From: Cytophagaceae bacterium
GTDB taxonomy: Bacteria > Bacteroidota > Bacteroidia > Flavobacteriales > Flavobacteriaceae
DNA length: 64,000 bases
Assembly (NCBI GenBank): GCA_002710685.1
Contig: PALD01000054.1
Span: forward strand, 124,001 to 188,000
Reading direction: 5' to 3'
Numbering within the stretch: the stretch's first letter is position 1; each line of letters starts with the position of its first letter. Positions 25,905 through 35,798 of the stretch are shown piece after piece. The translations under genes were made by a program, and so were the position numbers. The notes below the pieces were generated by a model, which saw nothing but the letters and a program-made list of their open reading frames with translations, was not told the DNA's origin and made no database searches.

Positions 25905-26873
25905 CTACGAATTCTGGGCCTTGAACTCCTTTAATTTTTCGTTGAGCTTGGGCACTACTTCAAAGGCATCGCCCACCACGCCATAATCTGCGGCTTTAAA
26001 GAAGGGTGCCTCTGGGTCATTATTGATGACAACCTTTGTTTTAGAGGCGTTGATGCCCGCAAGGTGCTGTATCGCACCGCTAATCCCCACGGCTATATAA
26101 AGGTTTGATGCCACAGGCTTACCGGTCTGCCCCACGTGCTCGCTGTGAGGCCTCCAGCCCATATCGCTCACGGGCTTGGAGCAGGCTGTTGCCGCGCCCA
26201 GTATATCTGCCATTTCCTCAATCATGCCCCAGTTCTCAGGGCCTTTGAGGCCCCTTCCACCAGATACGACTATCTCTGCATCTGCTATGGTGACCTTATC
26301 TGTTGCCTTATCCACAGATTTTACATCGGCACTAAAGGCGTTGCTTGAAAGCTCAGGTGCAAAACCTTCAACCTCTGGTGTTATTTCTTTTTCCTTAAGG
26401 CCATATGCATTTTTAGAAAGCCCCAAGATGCGCTTGTCCGTCGTGATCTCGGTAATATTGAATGCCTTGTTTGTAAAAGCGGTGCGCTTTACCTTGAAAG
26501 GCGATGTGGTTTCGGGAAGTGCAACTACGTTAGAGGCATAACCGGCCTCCATTTGCACTGCAAGTAGCGGTGCCAGGTATTTGGCATTTGCGCTGCTGCT
26601 TAATATAATGGTAGTGTTGCCCCCTTTTTCTGCTGCTTGTTTTATCGCTTCCGCGAAAGCGCTTGCCTTGAATTTTGAGAATTTGTCATCTGTGACGTTG
26701 AGTACCTTGTTCACTCCATACTTGCCCAGGGCCTCTGGCTCTTCTGCGTTAAAAGTGATTGCGGTAACGGTATCGCCCAGGGCTTCTGCCACGCCACTTG
26801 CGTAACTGGCGACCTCAAGGGCGTTCTTCTTGAATTTTCCTTCTTCTGCTTCTGTATATACTAAAACTGACAT
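25905..26873 (-). CDS. etfA: electron transfer flavoprotein subunit alpha
   Basis: A 322-residue ETF alpha chain. The C-terminal FAD-binding region is clear: VSGGRGLKGPENWGMIEE, SDMGWRPHSEHVGQTGKPVASNLYIAVGISGAIQHLAGI and INNDPEAPFFKAADYGVVGD. With the beta subunit it accepts electrons from acyl-CoA dehydrogenases and passes them to ETF-quinone oxidoreductase. It follows etfB on the same strand after 47 bases. A dispersed palindrome at 26646-26661 encodes AFAEA within the less conserved N-terminal half. Confidence 0.94.
   Translation of the reverse strand: MSVLVYTEAEEGKFKKNALEVASYASGVAEALGDTVTAITFNAEEPEALGKYGVNKVLNVTDDKFSKFKASAFAEAIKQAAEKGGNTTIILSSSANAKYLAPLLAVQMEAGYASNVVALPETTSPFKVKRTAFTNKAFNITEITTDKRILGLSKNAYGLKEKEITPEVEGFAPELSSNAFSADVKSVDKATDKVTIADAEIVVSGGRGLKGPENWGMIEEMADILGAATACSKPVSDMGWRPHSEHVGQTGKPVASNLYIAVGISGAIQHLAGINASKTKVVINNDPEAPFFKAADYGVVGDAFEVVPKLNEKLKEFKAQNS
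26646..26661. repeat. dispersed palindrome copy (CGCTTCCGCGAAAGCG)
   Basis: Inside etfA; the coding strand reads CGCTTTCGCGGAAGCG and encodes AFAEA, the same as in the nitroreductase gene. Confidence 0.75.
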
Positions 26874-26920
26874 GTTTTTTCTTTTTTCTTTGATTAGACT
26901 TTAAGACTGATAGGCCAGGG

Positions 26921-27667
26921 CTAGATTACCTTGGCTTCGTTATGCAACAAGTTGATCAGCTCATCCAGGTTGTCGGGCGATACCAGTTTTACATCTCCCT
27001 TAGGTGCGGGTTTTTCAAACTTGACCGATTGTGTCTCACTGCCAGCGCCGCTGGGCTCAACCACGTTCAAGGGTTTTTTTCTGGCCATCATGATACCACG
27101 CATATTGGGTATGCGCAGGTCGCTTTCTTCCACAAGTCCCTTTTGTCCACCTACAACAAGGGGTAGCTTAAATGCCACGGTTTCCTTGCCGCCATCAATT
27201 TCGCGTACAGCGGTAGCGCTGTCACCTTCAACCTCAAGGCCTATGCAGGTATTTACAAAGTTTGCATCGATAAGGCCCGCAAGCATGCCCGGTACCATAC
27301 CGCCATTGTAGTCAATGGATTCACGGCCGGCGATGATGAGGTCATAGCCGCCATTTTTAGCAACGTCGCTCAGTTCTTTTGCAACCTGGTATCCATCTTT
27401 TGCCTCTGCATTGACACGTATTGCGGTATCAGCACCTATGGCAAGGCACTTGCGCAGGGTGGGTTCAGTCTCTGGGCCGCCTACGTTGACAACATCCACG
27501 GTTGCCCCTTGTTTTTCCTTGAACCACATGGCACGGGTAAGGCCAAACTCATCATTAGGGTTGATCACAAACTGTACTCCACTGGTATCAAATTTTGTGT
27601 CTCCATCTGTAAAATTGATCTTAGAGGTCGTATCTGGCACGTGACTAATACAAACAAGTATCTTCAT
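26921..27667 (-). CDS. etfB: electron transfer flavoprotein subunit beta
   Basis: A 248-residue ETF beta chain, first gene of the etfB-etfA operon. Diagnostic segments are KILVCISHVPDT, VINPNDEFGLTRAMWFKE, the AMP-site region IIAGRESIDYNGGMVPGMLAGLI and LRIPNMRGIMMARKKPL. It holds an AMP instead of FAD in characterised ETFs. The gene is divergent from the pyruvate dehydrogenase E1 beta gene. Confidence 0.94.
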   Translation of the reverse strand: MKILVCISHVPDTTSKINFTDGDTKFDTSGVQFVINPNDEFGLTRAMWFKEKQGATVDVVNVGGPETEPTLRKCLAIGADTAIRVNAEAKDGYQVAKELSDVAKNGGYDLIIAGRESIDYNGGMVPGMLAGLIDANFVNTCIGLEVEGDSATAVREIDGGKETVAFKLPLVVGGQKGLVEESDLRIPNMRGIMMARKKPLNVVEPSGAGSETQSVKFEKPAPKGDVKLVSPDNLDELINLLHNEAKVI

Positions 27668-27793
27668 TATAGTATGTTTTGATTGTAACTATTTCGTTTT
27701 CGATACGAAAATAAGCATTCTAAACCGAAATTTACTATGCATGCATAAGAAATTTAAGTTAAAACCTGTTTCCGTACAGTAAATTTAATTCCT

Positions 27794-27801
27794 ATTTTTG
27801 C
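27794..27801 (+). promoter_or_regulatory. Bacteroidota -7 promoter element (TATTTTTG)
   Basis: A perfect TAnnTTTG match 61 bases upstream of the ATG at 27863, in the divergent gap between etfB and the pyruvate dehydrogenase beta gene. Confidence 0.5.
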
Positions 27802-27862
27802 CTTCCGCCGTGGAAGACGGTTTTTCTTACTGAAATTGATTGAAGAAATTACCATAAATTCA

Positions 27863-28840
27863 ATGAAGACTATACAATTTAGGGAGGCAGTTTGTGAAGC
27901 GATGAGCGAAGAGATGCGCCGCGATGAATCCATTTACCTAATGGGTGAGGAAGTTGCCGAATATAATGGAGCCTATAAGGCTTCTAAGGGAATGCTAGAT
28001 GAATTTGGCCCAGACCGTGTTATCGATACCCCTATCTCAGAGCTGGGCTTTGCCGGTGTGGGTGTGGGAAGCGCAATGGGGGGCAACAGGCCCATCATTG
28101 AGTTCATGACGTTCAACTTCTCACTTGTGGGTATTGACCAGATTATAAACAATGCGGCAAAGATTCGCCAGATGAGCGGGGGCCAGTTCAACTGTCCCAT
28201 CGTTTTCAGGGGGCCCACGGCTTCTGCCGGTCAGCTGGGAGCCACGCACTCACAAGCATTTGAAAGCTGGTTTGCCAACTGTCCTGGCCTTAAGGTCGTT
28301 GTTCCATCAAATCCTGCTGATGCTAAGGGGTTGCTCAAAGCTGCAATACGCGATGATGACCCGGTCATCTTTATGGAGAGTGAGCAGATGTATGGGGACA
28401 AAGGTGAAGTGCCAGAGGGTGAATACCTTATTCCGCTGGGCGTGGCTGATATTAAACGTGCGGGTACTGATGTGACCATCGTTTCCTTTGGCAAGATCAT
28501 CAAGGAGGCCTATGCCGCCGCAGATGAACTTGAAAAAGAAGGAATATCCTGTGAGATCATTGACTTGAGGACCGTGCGTCCCATGGACCACAAGACAATC
28601 CTGGACTCCGTGAAAAAAACAAATAGGCTGGTGATTCTTGAGGAGGCCTGGCCATTTGGCAACGTGGCGACCGAGATTACCTATCAAGTACAATCACAGG
28701 CTTTTGATTATCTGGATGCCCCCATAATCAAAATAAACACGGCAGATACGCCAGCACCCTATTCTCCCGTTCTCTTAAAAGAATGGTTGCCCAATAGCGG
28801 TGATGTTGTTAAAGCTGTGAAAAAAGTACTATACAAGTAG
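27863..28840 (+). CDS. pdhB: pyruvate dehydrogenase E1 component, beta subunit
   Basis: A 325-residue transketolase-type protein forming half of the E1 decarboxylase. Motifs include MGEEVAEYNGAYKASKGM, RVIDTPISELGFAGVGVGSAM, FNFSLVGIDQIINNAAKIRQMSGG and EEAWPFGNVATEI. With E1 alpha (not in this window) it converts pyruvate and lipoyl-E2 to acetyl-E2. The start at 27863 (MKTIQFREA) matches the family; nine further in-frame codons upstream are not needed. The E1 alpha and E2 genes are not adjacent. A branched-chain oxo-acid E1 beta is an alternative but fits less well. Confidence 0.9.
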   Translation: MKTIQFREAVCEAMSEEMRRDESIYLMGEEVAEYNGAYKASKGMLDEFGPDRVIDTPISELGFAGVGVGSAMGGNRPIIEFMTFNFSLVGIDQIINNAAKIRQMSGGQFNCPIVFRGPTASAGQLGATHSQAFESWFANCPGLKVVVPSNPADAKGLLKAAIRDDDPVIFMESEQMYGDKGEVPEGEYLIPLGVADIKRAGTDVTIVSFGKIIKEAYAAADELEKEGISCEIIDLRTVRPMDHKTILDSVKKTNRLVILEEAWPFGNVATEITYQVQSQAFDYLDAPIIKINTADTPAPYSPVLLKEWLPNSGDVVKAVKKVLYK

Positions 28841-28860
28841 TGGCATAAAACTATATTTGG

Positions 28861-28892
28861 GGCTTCACGGCGTTGTCGTGAAGCCTTTTTTG
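28861..28892 (+). terminator. intrinsic terminator
   Basis: The perfect 9-bp stem GGCTTCACG / CGTGAAGCC with a 7-base loop is followed by T6, downstream of pdhB. Confidence 0.9.
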
Positions 28893-28936
28893 TTTAATAA
28901 GGGCACGTCAATGCTGGCCCTTCCCCAAAAAAACCT

Positions 28937-31426
28937 ATGAAGAAGCTTCTTGCTTTTTTTCTACTCATGCTACCTTTTTTTGGCTATAGCCAAACTAAAG
29001 CCGGCGGTGTGGTAAGTGATTCCCAGGGGAATCCCGTACCTTTTGCAAACGTGGTCTATGTAGACTCTAACGATGGCACCATCACAAATGAAAACGGCCA
29101 CTTCTATCTGGAAGCCAATGGCTCATATACCCAGTTGCGGGTAACATTTGTGGGCTTTGCGCCAAAGGTTATCGACCTCAAGGGCCGCGTGAACTATGAC
29201 CTGGAAATCCAGCTGGAAGAAGAAACAGAGCAAATGGATGAGGTTATCGTGTACAGTGGCAAGCAGCCCAAAAAGAACAACCCGGCCATTGACATCCTCA
29301 AGAAAATCTGGGAAAACAAGCGCGAGAACGGCCTAAGCCAGTTCGATCAATACAAATATGATAAGTACGAGAAGGTAGAGTTTGACCTCAATACCATTGA
29401 CAGCACACTTATAAACAGGAAGATATTCAATGGTATGGAATTTATCTTTGACCAGATGGATACCTCCCGTATCACGGGTAAGACTTACCTGCCGGTATTT
29501 ATCAATGAGGCCAGTAGCAAGATCTATGGAGACAATATCCTGGGCAAGGAGAAAGAAGAACTTACGGGAAACCGTAACAGCGGTTTCAATACAAACCAGA
29601 CCATAATAGCCTTTATAGGCGAGATGTACCCAGAGTTCAACATCTATGACAATTACCTCAAGTTTTTTGACAAGAGCTTTGTGAGCCCACTTTCTACCAC
29701 CGGGATAAACACATATAATTATGTCCTGGCTGACAGTGCCTACATTAAGAACAAGTGGTGCTACAACATCATTTATTATCCCCGTCGCAGCAATGAGCTC
29801 ACCTTTAAAGGTGATTTTTGGGTCAATGATACCACGTGGGCCATCAAGGAAATCAACATGACCGTAAACAAGAGCGCAAACATAAACTGGGTAAAGGAAA
29901 TCTACGCAGAACAAGAATTTGAGGTGCTCAATGACAGTGTTTTCTTGATCACCCGGGATTATTTTATGTCAGACTTTTCCTTGAACAAAAAAGAAAAGAG
30001 CAGAGGGATCTACGGCAAGCGCACCACCTTGTTCAACAACTATACCTTTGATGAAGAAGAACCCGAGGAATTCTACAGGGATAGGGTGACGGCCTATGAC
30101 AAGTCCATATATACCCGCGATGATTCTTTCTGGGAAGAAAACAGGATGGAGGCCCTTAGCAAAGATGAAAAGGGAATCTACAAGATGCTCGATACCCTGA
30201 AGACCGTACCTAAATTTCAACGTCTGTACGATGTGGGCTCTGTTCTTGTCTCAGGGTATTATGAATGGGATGAAGCAAACCTGGATATTGGACCGGTTTT
30301 TTCTGCCTTTGGCTTCAATGATGTTGAGGGTTTAAGGATCCGTGGAGGTGCGCGCACCTATTTTGACCAGAACGACCCCTGGCGGCTTGAGGGATATTTG
30401 GCATACGGTTTTAAGGACGATAAGTTTAAATTTGGCATTTCAGGTAAAGTGTTGCTGGACAATAAGACACGTCTCATTGCCTCTGCGGGCTACCGCAGGG
30501 ATGTAGAGCAAATAGGTGCCAGCCTTACTCAATCTACAGATGTGCTGGGCAGGAGCCTCGCATCATCCTCACTGGTAACCGTGGGGTCTAACAATCAATT
30601 GACAAATATCAAGCTGGGCAATTTTGCCGTGCAGGTAGAACCTGTGGAGAACCTTACCTTCCGTACTGATTTTTCACATAGGACGCTCGAGTCTGCCTCG
30701 CCATCATTCAACCTGGATTATTATACTGATGCTGCCCGCACGCAGACTAGCGGTTTTGTAGAACAGACGGAGGTAGTACTCAGTACCATTTTTGAACCCG
30801 GCAAGAGGACATCTGGGTATGGGGTGGAGCAAACCGTCACAAATGAGTGGTTCCCCACGATTTTCTTGGGGTATACTAATGGAGTAAAAGGACTTCTAGA
30901 TAGTGATTTTGACTATAAACGCTTACAGTTTAGCTATCGTCAACCCTGGCGCATGGGCGGTCTGGGCACGTTTACATCAGTACTGGAGGCAGGCAAGACC
31001 TTTGGCGAAGTGCCCCTGGGACTTTTAAACGTCATACCGGGCAATCAAAACCTCTTCTCCATCTATGGCACCTTCCCGCAGCTCAATTATTATGAGTTTG
31101 TTACAGATACGTATGCAACCATGCACCTGGAGCATAACTTTGGCGGTAGGCTTTTTGCCAGAATACCCGCTTTAAAAAAGCTCAACCTTAGGGAGATCAT
31201 AGGCTTTAGGGCCGCTTGGGGGTCCATTTCAGATGAGAACCAGTTATTGAACGCCACGGGAACCCCATACCGCGCCCCAGAAGACGAACCCTACTATGAG
31301 TACAGCTTTGGTATAGGGAACCTCTTTAAGATCCTGCGGTTTGATTTTCACTTCCGTGGAAACTATAATGACGTACCCGATGCACGAAAATTTGGTGTGA
31401 CCGGTCAGCTCGAGTTTGCTTTTTAG
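28937..31426 (+). CDS. DUF5686 and carboxypeptidase-regulatory-like domain outer-membrane protein
   Basis: An 829-residue protein. A signal peptide (1-19, ending FGYSQ) is followed by a CarboxypepD_reg-like beta-sandwich (about 22-105, GGVVSDSQGNPVPFANVVYVDSNDGTITNENGHF) and then the large DUF5686 region (about 115-829). The C-terminal half has alternating amphipathic strands and ends in the aromatic VTGQLEFAF, typical of an outer-membrane beta-barrel. It resembles SusC-like proteins in having the N-terminal domain but lacks a TonB plug. Function unknown. A short palindrome overlaps the signal-peptide cleavage region. Confidence 0.86.
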   Translation: MKKLLAFFLLMLPFFGYSQTKAGGVVSDSQGNPVPFANVVYVDSNDGTITNENGHFYLEANGSYTQLRVTFVGFAPKVIDLKGRVNYDLEIQLEEETEQMDEVIVYSGKQPKKNNPAIDILKKIWENKRENGLSQFDQYKYDKYEKVEFDLNTIDSTLINRKIFNGMEFIFDQMDTSRITGKTYLPVFINEASSKIYGDNILGKEKEELTGNRNSGFNTNQTIIAFIGEMYPEFNIYDNYLKFFDKSFVSPLSTTGINTYNYVLADSAYIKNKWCYNIIYYPRRSNELTFKGDFWVNDTTWAIKEINMTVNKSANINWVKEIYAEQEFEVLNDSVFLITRDYFMSDFSLNKKEKSRGIYGKRTTLFNNYTFDEEEPEEFYRDRVTAYDKSIYTRDDSFWEENRMEALSKDEKGIYKMLDTLKTVPKFQRLYDVGSVLVSGYYEWDEANLDIGPVFSAFGFNDVEGLRIRGGARTYFDQNDPWRLEGYLAYGFKDDKFKFGISGKVLLDNKTRLIASAGYRRDVEQIGASLTQSTDVLGRSLASSSLVTVGSNNQLTNIKLGNFAVQVEPVENLTFRTDFSHRTLESASPSFNLDYYTDAARTQTSGFVEQTEVVLSTIFEPGKRTSGYGVEQTVTNEWFPTIFLGYTNGVKGLLDSDFDYKRLQFSYRQPWRMGGLGTFTSVLEAGKTFGEVPLGLLNVIPGNQNLFSIYGTFPQLNYYEFVTDTYATMHLEHNFGGRLFARIPALKKLNLREIIGFRAAWGSISDENQLLNATGTPYRAPEDEPYYEYSFGIGNLFKILRFDFHFRGNYNDVPDARKFGVTGQLEFAF
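28979..28994. repeat. TTGGC-type palindrome (TTTGGCTATAGCCAAA)
   Basis: Perfect 16-bp palindrome at the signal-peptide cleavage region of the DUF5686 protein; encodes FGYSQ. Confidence 0.6.
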
Positions 31427-31456
31427 CCTCGATGCTTCTTTTGATATCGAGAATAA

Positions 31457-31475
31457 TTTTGGCTTAAAGCCAAAA
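31457..31475. repeat. TTGGC-type palindrome (TTTTGGCTTAAAGCCAAAA)
   Basis: 19 bases with 9-base arms in the gap after the DUF5686 gene; an identical 19-mer occurs at 37145-37163. Confidence 0.7.
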
Positions 31476-31534
31476 AACCACCAGCCACGAAAACGTTTAC
31501 TTTTAAAGATTATCAATTTATTGACATACTTTTC

Positions 31535-31565
31535 TTGCCTATAGTCTTGATTAACGGTATTTTTG
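31535..31565 (+). promoter_or_regulatory. Bacteroidota promoter (TTG-N20-TATTTTTG) of ppa
   Basis: The -33 TTG (31535-31537) and the perfect -7 TATTTTTG (31558-31565) are 20 bases apart, followed 43 bases later by the ppa ATG. Confidence 0.68.
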
Positions 31566-31608
31566 CACCCCCTGAATTCAAGAACATAATACCAAATAAA
31601 CAAAGCAA

Positions 31609-32136
31609 ATGACAGCTGAGAAAATCGAGTCTTTTGACGTATTGATCGAGATACCAAAAGGTAGCCGTAACAAATATGAATACGATTTTGAGTTGAAGAA
31701 GATACGCTATGACCGTATGATCTTTTCCTCGATGATGTACCCTGCAGACTATGGTTTCATGCCTGAGACCCTAGCCCTTGATGGTGACCCGCTAGATGTA
31801 CTTGTGCTTGTGACAGAACCTACTTTTCCTGGTTGTGTGATCGAGGTGTACCCCATAGGTGTCTTTCACATGACTGATGAAAAAGGCCCTGATGAAAAGG
31901 TAATCTGTGTGCCGGTAAGTGACCCCATAGGGCGTGCCGTTAAAGACCTTAGCGACCTTAATCCACATTTGATCAAGGAGATAGAACACTTTTTTCAAGT
32001 ATATAAGGACCTGGAGAAGAAAAAAGTAGATGTAGGTGGATGGGGCGATGCCGCTGAAGCTAGGGAAATCGTGAGCCAGTGTATCAATAGGTACCAGGAT
32101 AGCGGGATACCCGTAGAAGAAGTCAGTATAAAGTAA
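31609..32136 (+). CDS. ppa: inorganic pyrophosphatase (family I)
   Basis: A 175-residue soluble enzyme hydrolysing PPi to phosphate. Conserved residues are in IEIPKGSRNKYEYDFE, YPADYGFMPETLALDGDPLDVLVL (the metal-binding aspartate cluster) and the C-terminal lysine-rich FFQVYKDLEKKKVDVGGWGD. It has its own promoter and terminator and is followed directly by the membrane pyrophosphatase gene, so two unlike PPi hydrolases are side by side. Confidence 0.95.
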   Translation: MTAEKIESFDVLIEIPKGSRNKYEYDFELKKIRYDRMIFSSMMYPADYGFMPETLALDGDPLDVLVLVTEPTFPGCVIEVYPIGVFHMTDEKGPDEKVICVPVSDPIGRAVKDLSDLNPHLIKEIEHFFQVYKDLEKKKVDVGGWGDAAEAREIVSQCINRYQDSGIPVEEVSIK

Positions 32137-32157
32137 ACTTCTCAATATAATATTGTC

Positions 32158-32183
32158 AAAGCCGCATTTATGCGGCTTTTTTT
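32158..32183 (+). terminator. intrinsic terminator
   Basis: The stem AAAGCCGCA / TGCGGCTTT with a TTTA loop and a T7 run separates ppa from the membrane pyrophosphatase gene. Confidence 0.9.
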
Positions 32184-32272
32184 ATGCAGTTTTATTAAGA
32201 TACGGCTAGTGGCCTTGAAATTTGTTCAATTTTGTTACATTAGCACGTCTTAATTTAAATCATCAACTTTTT

Positions 32273-34639
32273 ATGGAAAATAATTTGATCTGGGTGCCCA
32301 TAGGTTTGGCCATACTGGGGCTACTTTTCATGTTCGTTAAAATGGCATGGGTAAAAAAGCAACCCGCTGGAAGCGAAAAAATGCAATCGATTTCGAAAAG
32401 TATAAAAGAGGGCGCGCTTGCCTTTCTTGCAGCTGAGTATAGGCTCTTGCTGGTATTCGTGGTCATCGCTGCAATCTTGTTATATGTTGTGTCTTCAATG
32501 GTAGATACAACAAGCTGGATGATAGTACCGGCATTTATCGTGGGGGCGTTTTTCTCTGCCCTTGCCGGAAATATAGGTATGCGTATTGCCACTGAGGCAA
32601 ATGCCCGCACCGCAGAAGCTGCTAAAACAAGTTTGCCACAGGCACTTAAAGTAAGTTTTGGCGGTGGTACGGTAATGGGCCTGGGTGTTGCCGGCCTGGC
32701 CGTACTGGGACTTAGCTTGTTCTTCATATTGTTTATAAACCAGTTTGTCACCGGTCAGGGAGATTTTTATGACGAGATGACCATGGTGCTTGAGGCATTG
32801 GCAGGATTTTCGCTTGGTGCAGAAAGTATAGCACTTTTTGCCCGTGTGGGCGGTGGTATATACACCAAGGCTGCCGATGTGGGTGCAGATCTTGTGGGCA
32901 AGGTAGAAGCCGGCATCCCAGAAGATGACCCCCGTAACCCCGCGACCATTGCGGATAACGTGGGCGATAACGTAGGTGATGTGGCCGGTATGGGTGCTGA
33001 TCTCTTTGGCAGTTATGTGGCTACGGTACTTGCCGCAATGGTACTGGGCAATTATGTGATTAGGGATATGAGCACTGAGGGCCAGTTCACGGATGCCTTT
33101 GGCAACATGGGGCCCATTTTATTGCCCATTGTCATCGCGGGGGTAGGCATACTGGCATCAATCATAGGTACGCTAATCGTGAAGATTTCTAATAATGATG
33201 CTAAGGAAGCACAGGTTCAGAGAGCCTTGGATATAGGTAACTGGACGGCGATAATCCTTACTCTTGTGGCCAGTTTCTTTTTGATACAACACATGTTGCC
33301 GGAAAATCTGGAGATGTTCTATTTTGGCGAAAGCCAAGCCAGGATTATCCCCTCCATGCATGTTTTCTGGGCAGCCTGCATAGGCCTCGCCGTAGGTGCC
33401 TTGATTTCTGTGGTGACTGCTCATTATACCAGCCTGGGCAAAGGTCCCGTGCTGGATATCGTTAAGAATTCATCTACCGGTGCCGCAACCAATATCATTG
33501 CGGGACTGGCCGTGGGCATGAAGTCCACGTTTGCTTCCGTGCTGCTTTTTGCGGCTGCAATCTATGGCTCTTATGAACTTGCAGGTTTTTATGGCGTGGC
33601 GCTTGCAGCATCTGCAATGATGGCCACAACGGCCATGCAGCTTGCCATTGACGCCTTTGGCCCCATTGCTGACAACGCCGGTGGGGTTGCTGAGATGAGC
33701 GAACTGGAAGACCATGTGCGTGAGCGCACGGATATTCTTGATTCTGTGGGTAATACTACGGCTGCAGTGGGTAAAGGTTTCGCAATTGCATCGGCGGCAT
33801 TGACCGCACTGGCGCTCTTTGCGGCCTACGTTACCTTTACCGGTATTGATGGTATCAATATTTTTAAGGCTGATGTTCTTGCAATGCTCTTTGTGGGCGG
33901 GATGATCCCCGTTATTTTTTCTGCACTTGCCATGCAGTCAGTGGGTAAGGCCGCGATGCAGATGGTACAGGAAGTACGCCGCCAGTTTAGGGAAATTCCG
34001 GGTATTCTAGAGGGTACGGGAAAACCAGAATATGGTAAATGTGTTGCGATTTCCACAAAAGCCGCTTTGCGCGAAATGATCTTACCGGGATTGCTCACCA
34101 TCGTTACCCCCATAATCATCGGGTTGATTTTTGGTGCAGAACCGTTGGGTGGATATATGGCAGGGGTTTGTGTCTCTGGAGTCATGTGGGCCATTTTTCA
34201 AAACAATGCCGGTGGGGCATGGGATAATGCAAAAAAATCCTTTGAGGCCGGTGTGGAGATTGATGGTAAGATAGAATATAAGGGTAGCGATGCCCATAAG
34301 GCAGCCGTTACCGGTGATACGGTGGGCGACCCTTTTAAGGATACCTCAGGGCCATCCATGAACATATTGATCAAGCTTACCTGTCTTGTAGGGCTTGTGA
34401 TCGCACCCATTTTGGGCGGTCATGGTGATGGAGAAACCATGCTTGCGGAAACCTCCGCGGTCACACAGGAAGTGCGTGTGGACATGAGCGGTACAGATGA
34501 GATGACCGAAGCAGAGGTTGTCATCACTACCACAAAAAATGGTGAGGTCACCGAAGAAAAAAAGGTTTTTAAGGGTACAAAACAGGAGGTTCAAGAAGCC
34601 CTGGCAGAAATTGAGGATGCTAACGTGCAACTTAAATAG
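32273..34639 (+). CDS. hppA: ion-translocating membrane pyrophosphatase
   Basis: A 788-residue protein with about 16 membrane helices. The catalytic loops are present: [39 protein letters not shown] and the C-terminal [12 protein letters not shown] plus [20 protein letters not shown]. The [10 protein letters not shown] motif has Ala where K+-independent enzymes have Lys, so it should be K+-dependent, and it is probably Na+-pumping as in other Bacteroidota. Residues ~717-788 form an acidic, hydrophilic extension beyond the last helix that most membrane pyrophosphatases lack. The start at 32273 (MENNLIWVP) is preferred over an upstream one at 32222. Confidence 0.93.
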   Translation: MENNLIWVPIGLAILGLLFMFVKMAWVKKQPAGSEKMQSISKSIKEGALAFLAAEYRLLLVFVVIAAILLYVVSSMVDTTSWMIVPAFIVGAFFSALAGNIGMRIATEANARTAEAAKTSLPQALKVSFGGGTVMGLGVAGLAVLGLSLFFILFINQFVTGQGDFYDEMTMVLEALAGFSLGAESIALFARVGGGIYTKAADVGADLVGKVEAGIPEDDPRNPATIADNVGDNVGDVAGMGADLFGSYVATVLAAMVLGNYVIRDMSTEGQFTDAFGNMGPILLPIVIAGVGILASIIGTLIVKISNNDAKEAQVQRALDIGNWTAIILTLVASFFLIQHMLPENLEMFYFGESQARIIPSMHVFWAACIGLAVGALISVVTAHYTSLGKGPVLDIVKNSSTGAATNIIAGLAVGMKSTFASVLLFAAAIYGSYELAGFYGVALAASAMMATTAMQLAIDAFGPIADNAGGVAEMSELEDHVRERTDILDSVGNTTAAVGKGFAIASAALTALALFAAYVTFTGIDGINIFKADVLAMLFVGGMIPVIFSALAMQSVGKAAMQMVQEVRRQFREIPGILEGTGKPEYGKCVAISTKAALREMILPGLLTIVTPIIIGLIFGAEPLGGYMAGVCVSGVMWAIFQNNAGGAWDNAKKSFEAGVEIDGKIEYKGSDAHKAAVTGDTVGDPFKDTSGPSMNILIKLTCLVGLVIAPILGGHGDGETMLAETSAVTQEVRVDMSGTDEMTEAEVVITTTKNGEVTEEKKVFKGTKQEVQEALAEIEDANVQLK
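33324..33337. repeat. TTGGC-type palindrome (TTGGCGAAAGCCAA)
   Basis: Inside hppA in a loop between helices; encodes FGESQ. Confidence 0.55.
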
Positions 34640-34663
34640 CACAGGTATCAACTCATAATACAG

Positions 34664-34691
34664 AAAGCCCCGTTATGCGGGGCTTTTTTTT
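34664..34691 (+). terminator. intrinsic terminator
   Basis: The stem AAAGCCCCG / CGGGGCTTT with a 5-base loop is followed by T8, after the membrane pyrophosphatase gene. Confidence 0.92.
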
Positions 34692-34769
34692 GGCACAGGC
34701 CATAGTTAATTAAGATAAGTTTATAATTTCATTACAGTTGAGGTTCTTGTAGATTCTCTAACTTAAAAT

Positions 34770-35798
34770 ATGTTGAAAACACTACTTCAAAGATTGCGCT
34801 TGCGCGAAAGAGACCCTTTACAGATTCACGGCTATCAGACCTATGGAACTGACAAGCACCTCTACCTGCTGGGCCGTGCCCTTGAGGAAGAGGGCGTGAA
34901 CCTGGACAAAAAAGGACTCGTCAATGTGTTTAAAAATGCATACTACCAGTTTAAGAGCGATGAGCTTCCGCATGTAAAAATGCGCATACGCCTGCCCGAC
35001 GACCGCGTGTTTTACAGCATGACCAACAGCGAGGGTTATTATAAAATAGACGAGACGGCAGAAAACCTATACGAGATGACAAACGAAGAAGGCTGGCTCC
35101 CACTGGAGGTCGCCTTTGATGAACCCCGGCAGGACAGGGTGATAATCAATGACAACCGTTTTCCAGCGCAGATGCTCATACCTTCCAATGAAGCTGAATA
35201 CGGCGTCATAAGTGATGTGGATGACACCATCTTGCAGACGGGCGTCGTCTCACTATTGAAGTGGAGGGTGATATTGAACACCATCTTTAGGGGTGTAGGC
35301 AAGCGTTTTCCCTTAAAGGGAGCACCCGAATTGTACCAAAAATTTCACCTAGGGAAATCTGGTGAGGCGGCAAATCCCATTTTTTATGTGAGCAACAGTC
35401 CATGGAACCTGTATCACTATCTTGAAGCGTTCATAAAGAACAACAACTTTCCAAAAGGGCCTATCTTATTGCGCAATATCAGGGGACCATTTGATAAATC
35501 CCCCAAGCCCGAAAAGCCCCACAAGCAAAAGGAAATCAGGAATATCCTCAAGACATATCCCCATCTTCAATTTGTACTTATAGGTGATAGTGGTGAGCAT
35601 GATGCCGATATCTATATTGAGATTGCAGAAGAATTCCCAGAGCGCATTAGGGCCATCTATTTACGCAGTGTAAACCACGAGCGAAGGGTCTTCCGCGTAC
35701 GCGGGCTACTTGAAAAATTCAAGACCACACCGGCATTGCTGGTAAAAGATAGTGAGGTTGCCGAGGATCACGCCAGGGAACTGGGGTTGATTCAATAA
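34770..35798 (+). CDS. App1-like phosphatidate phosphatase (DUF2183) family protein
   Basis: A 342-residue protein with the catalytic DVDDTILQTG (DxDxT) motif of App1/HAD-type phosphatases, YVSNSPWNLY, and the acidic IGDSGEHDADIY loop. The N-terminal ~140 residues form the beta-rich domain typical of bacterial DUF2183 proteins. Yeast App1 dephosphorylates phosphatidic acid; the bacterial substrate is not established. Its TAA directly abuts the stop codon of the convergent deoxynucleoside kinase gene with no spacer. Confidence 0.86.
   Translation: MLKTLLQRLRLRERDPLQIHGYQTYGTDKHLYLLGRALEEEGVNLDKKGLVNVFKNAYYQFKSDELPHVKMRIRLPDDRVFYSMTNSEGYYKIDETAENLYEMTNEEGWLPLEVAFDEPRQDRVIINDNRFPAQMLIPSNEAEYGVISDVDDTILQTGVVSLLKWRVILNTIFRGVGKRFPLKGAPELYQKFHLGKSGEAANPIFYVSNSPWNLYHYLEAFIKNNNFPKGPILLRNIRGPFDKSPKPEKPHKQKEIRNILKTYPHLQFVLIGDSGEHDADIYIEIAEEFPERIRAIYLRSVNHERRVFRVRGLLEKFKTTPALLVKDSEVAEDHARELGLIQ

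Noticed and set aside
31457..31475. Terminator for the DUF5686 gene
   Set aside because: The palindrome lacks a T-tract on the plus strand (A-rich instead) and recurs identically inside a coding region, so it is treated as a dispersed repeat.
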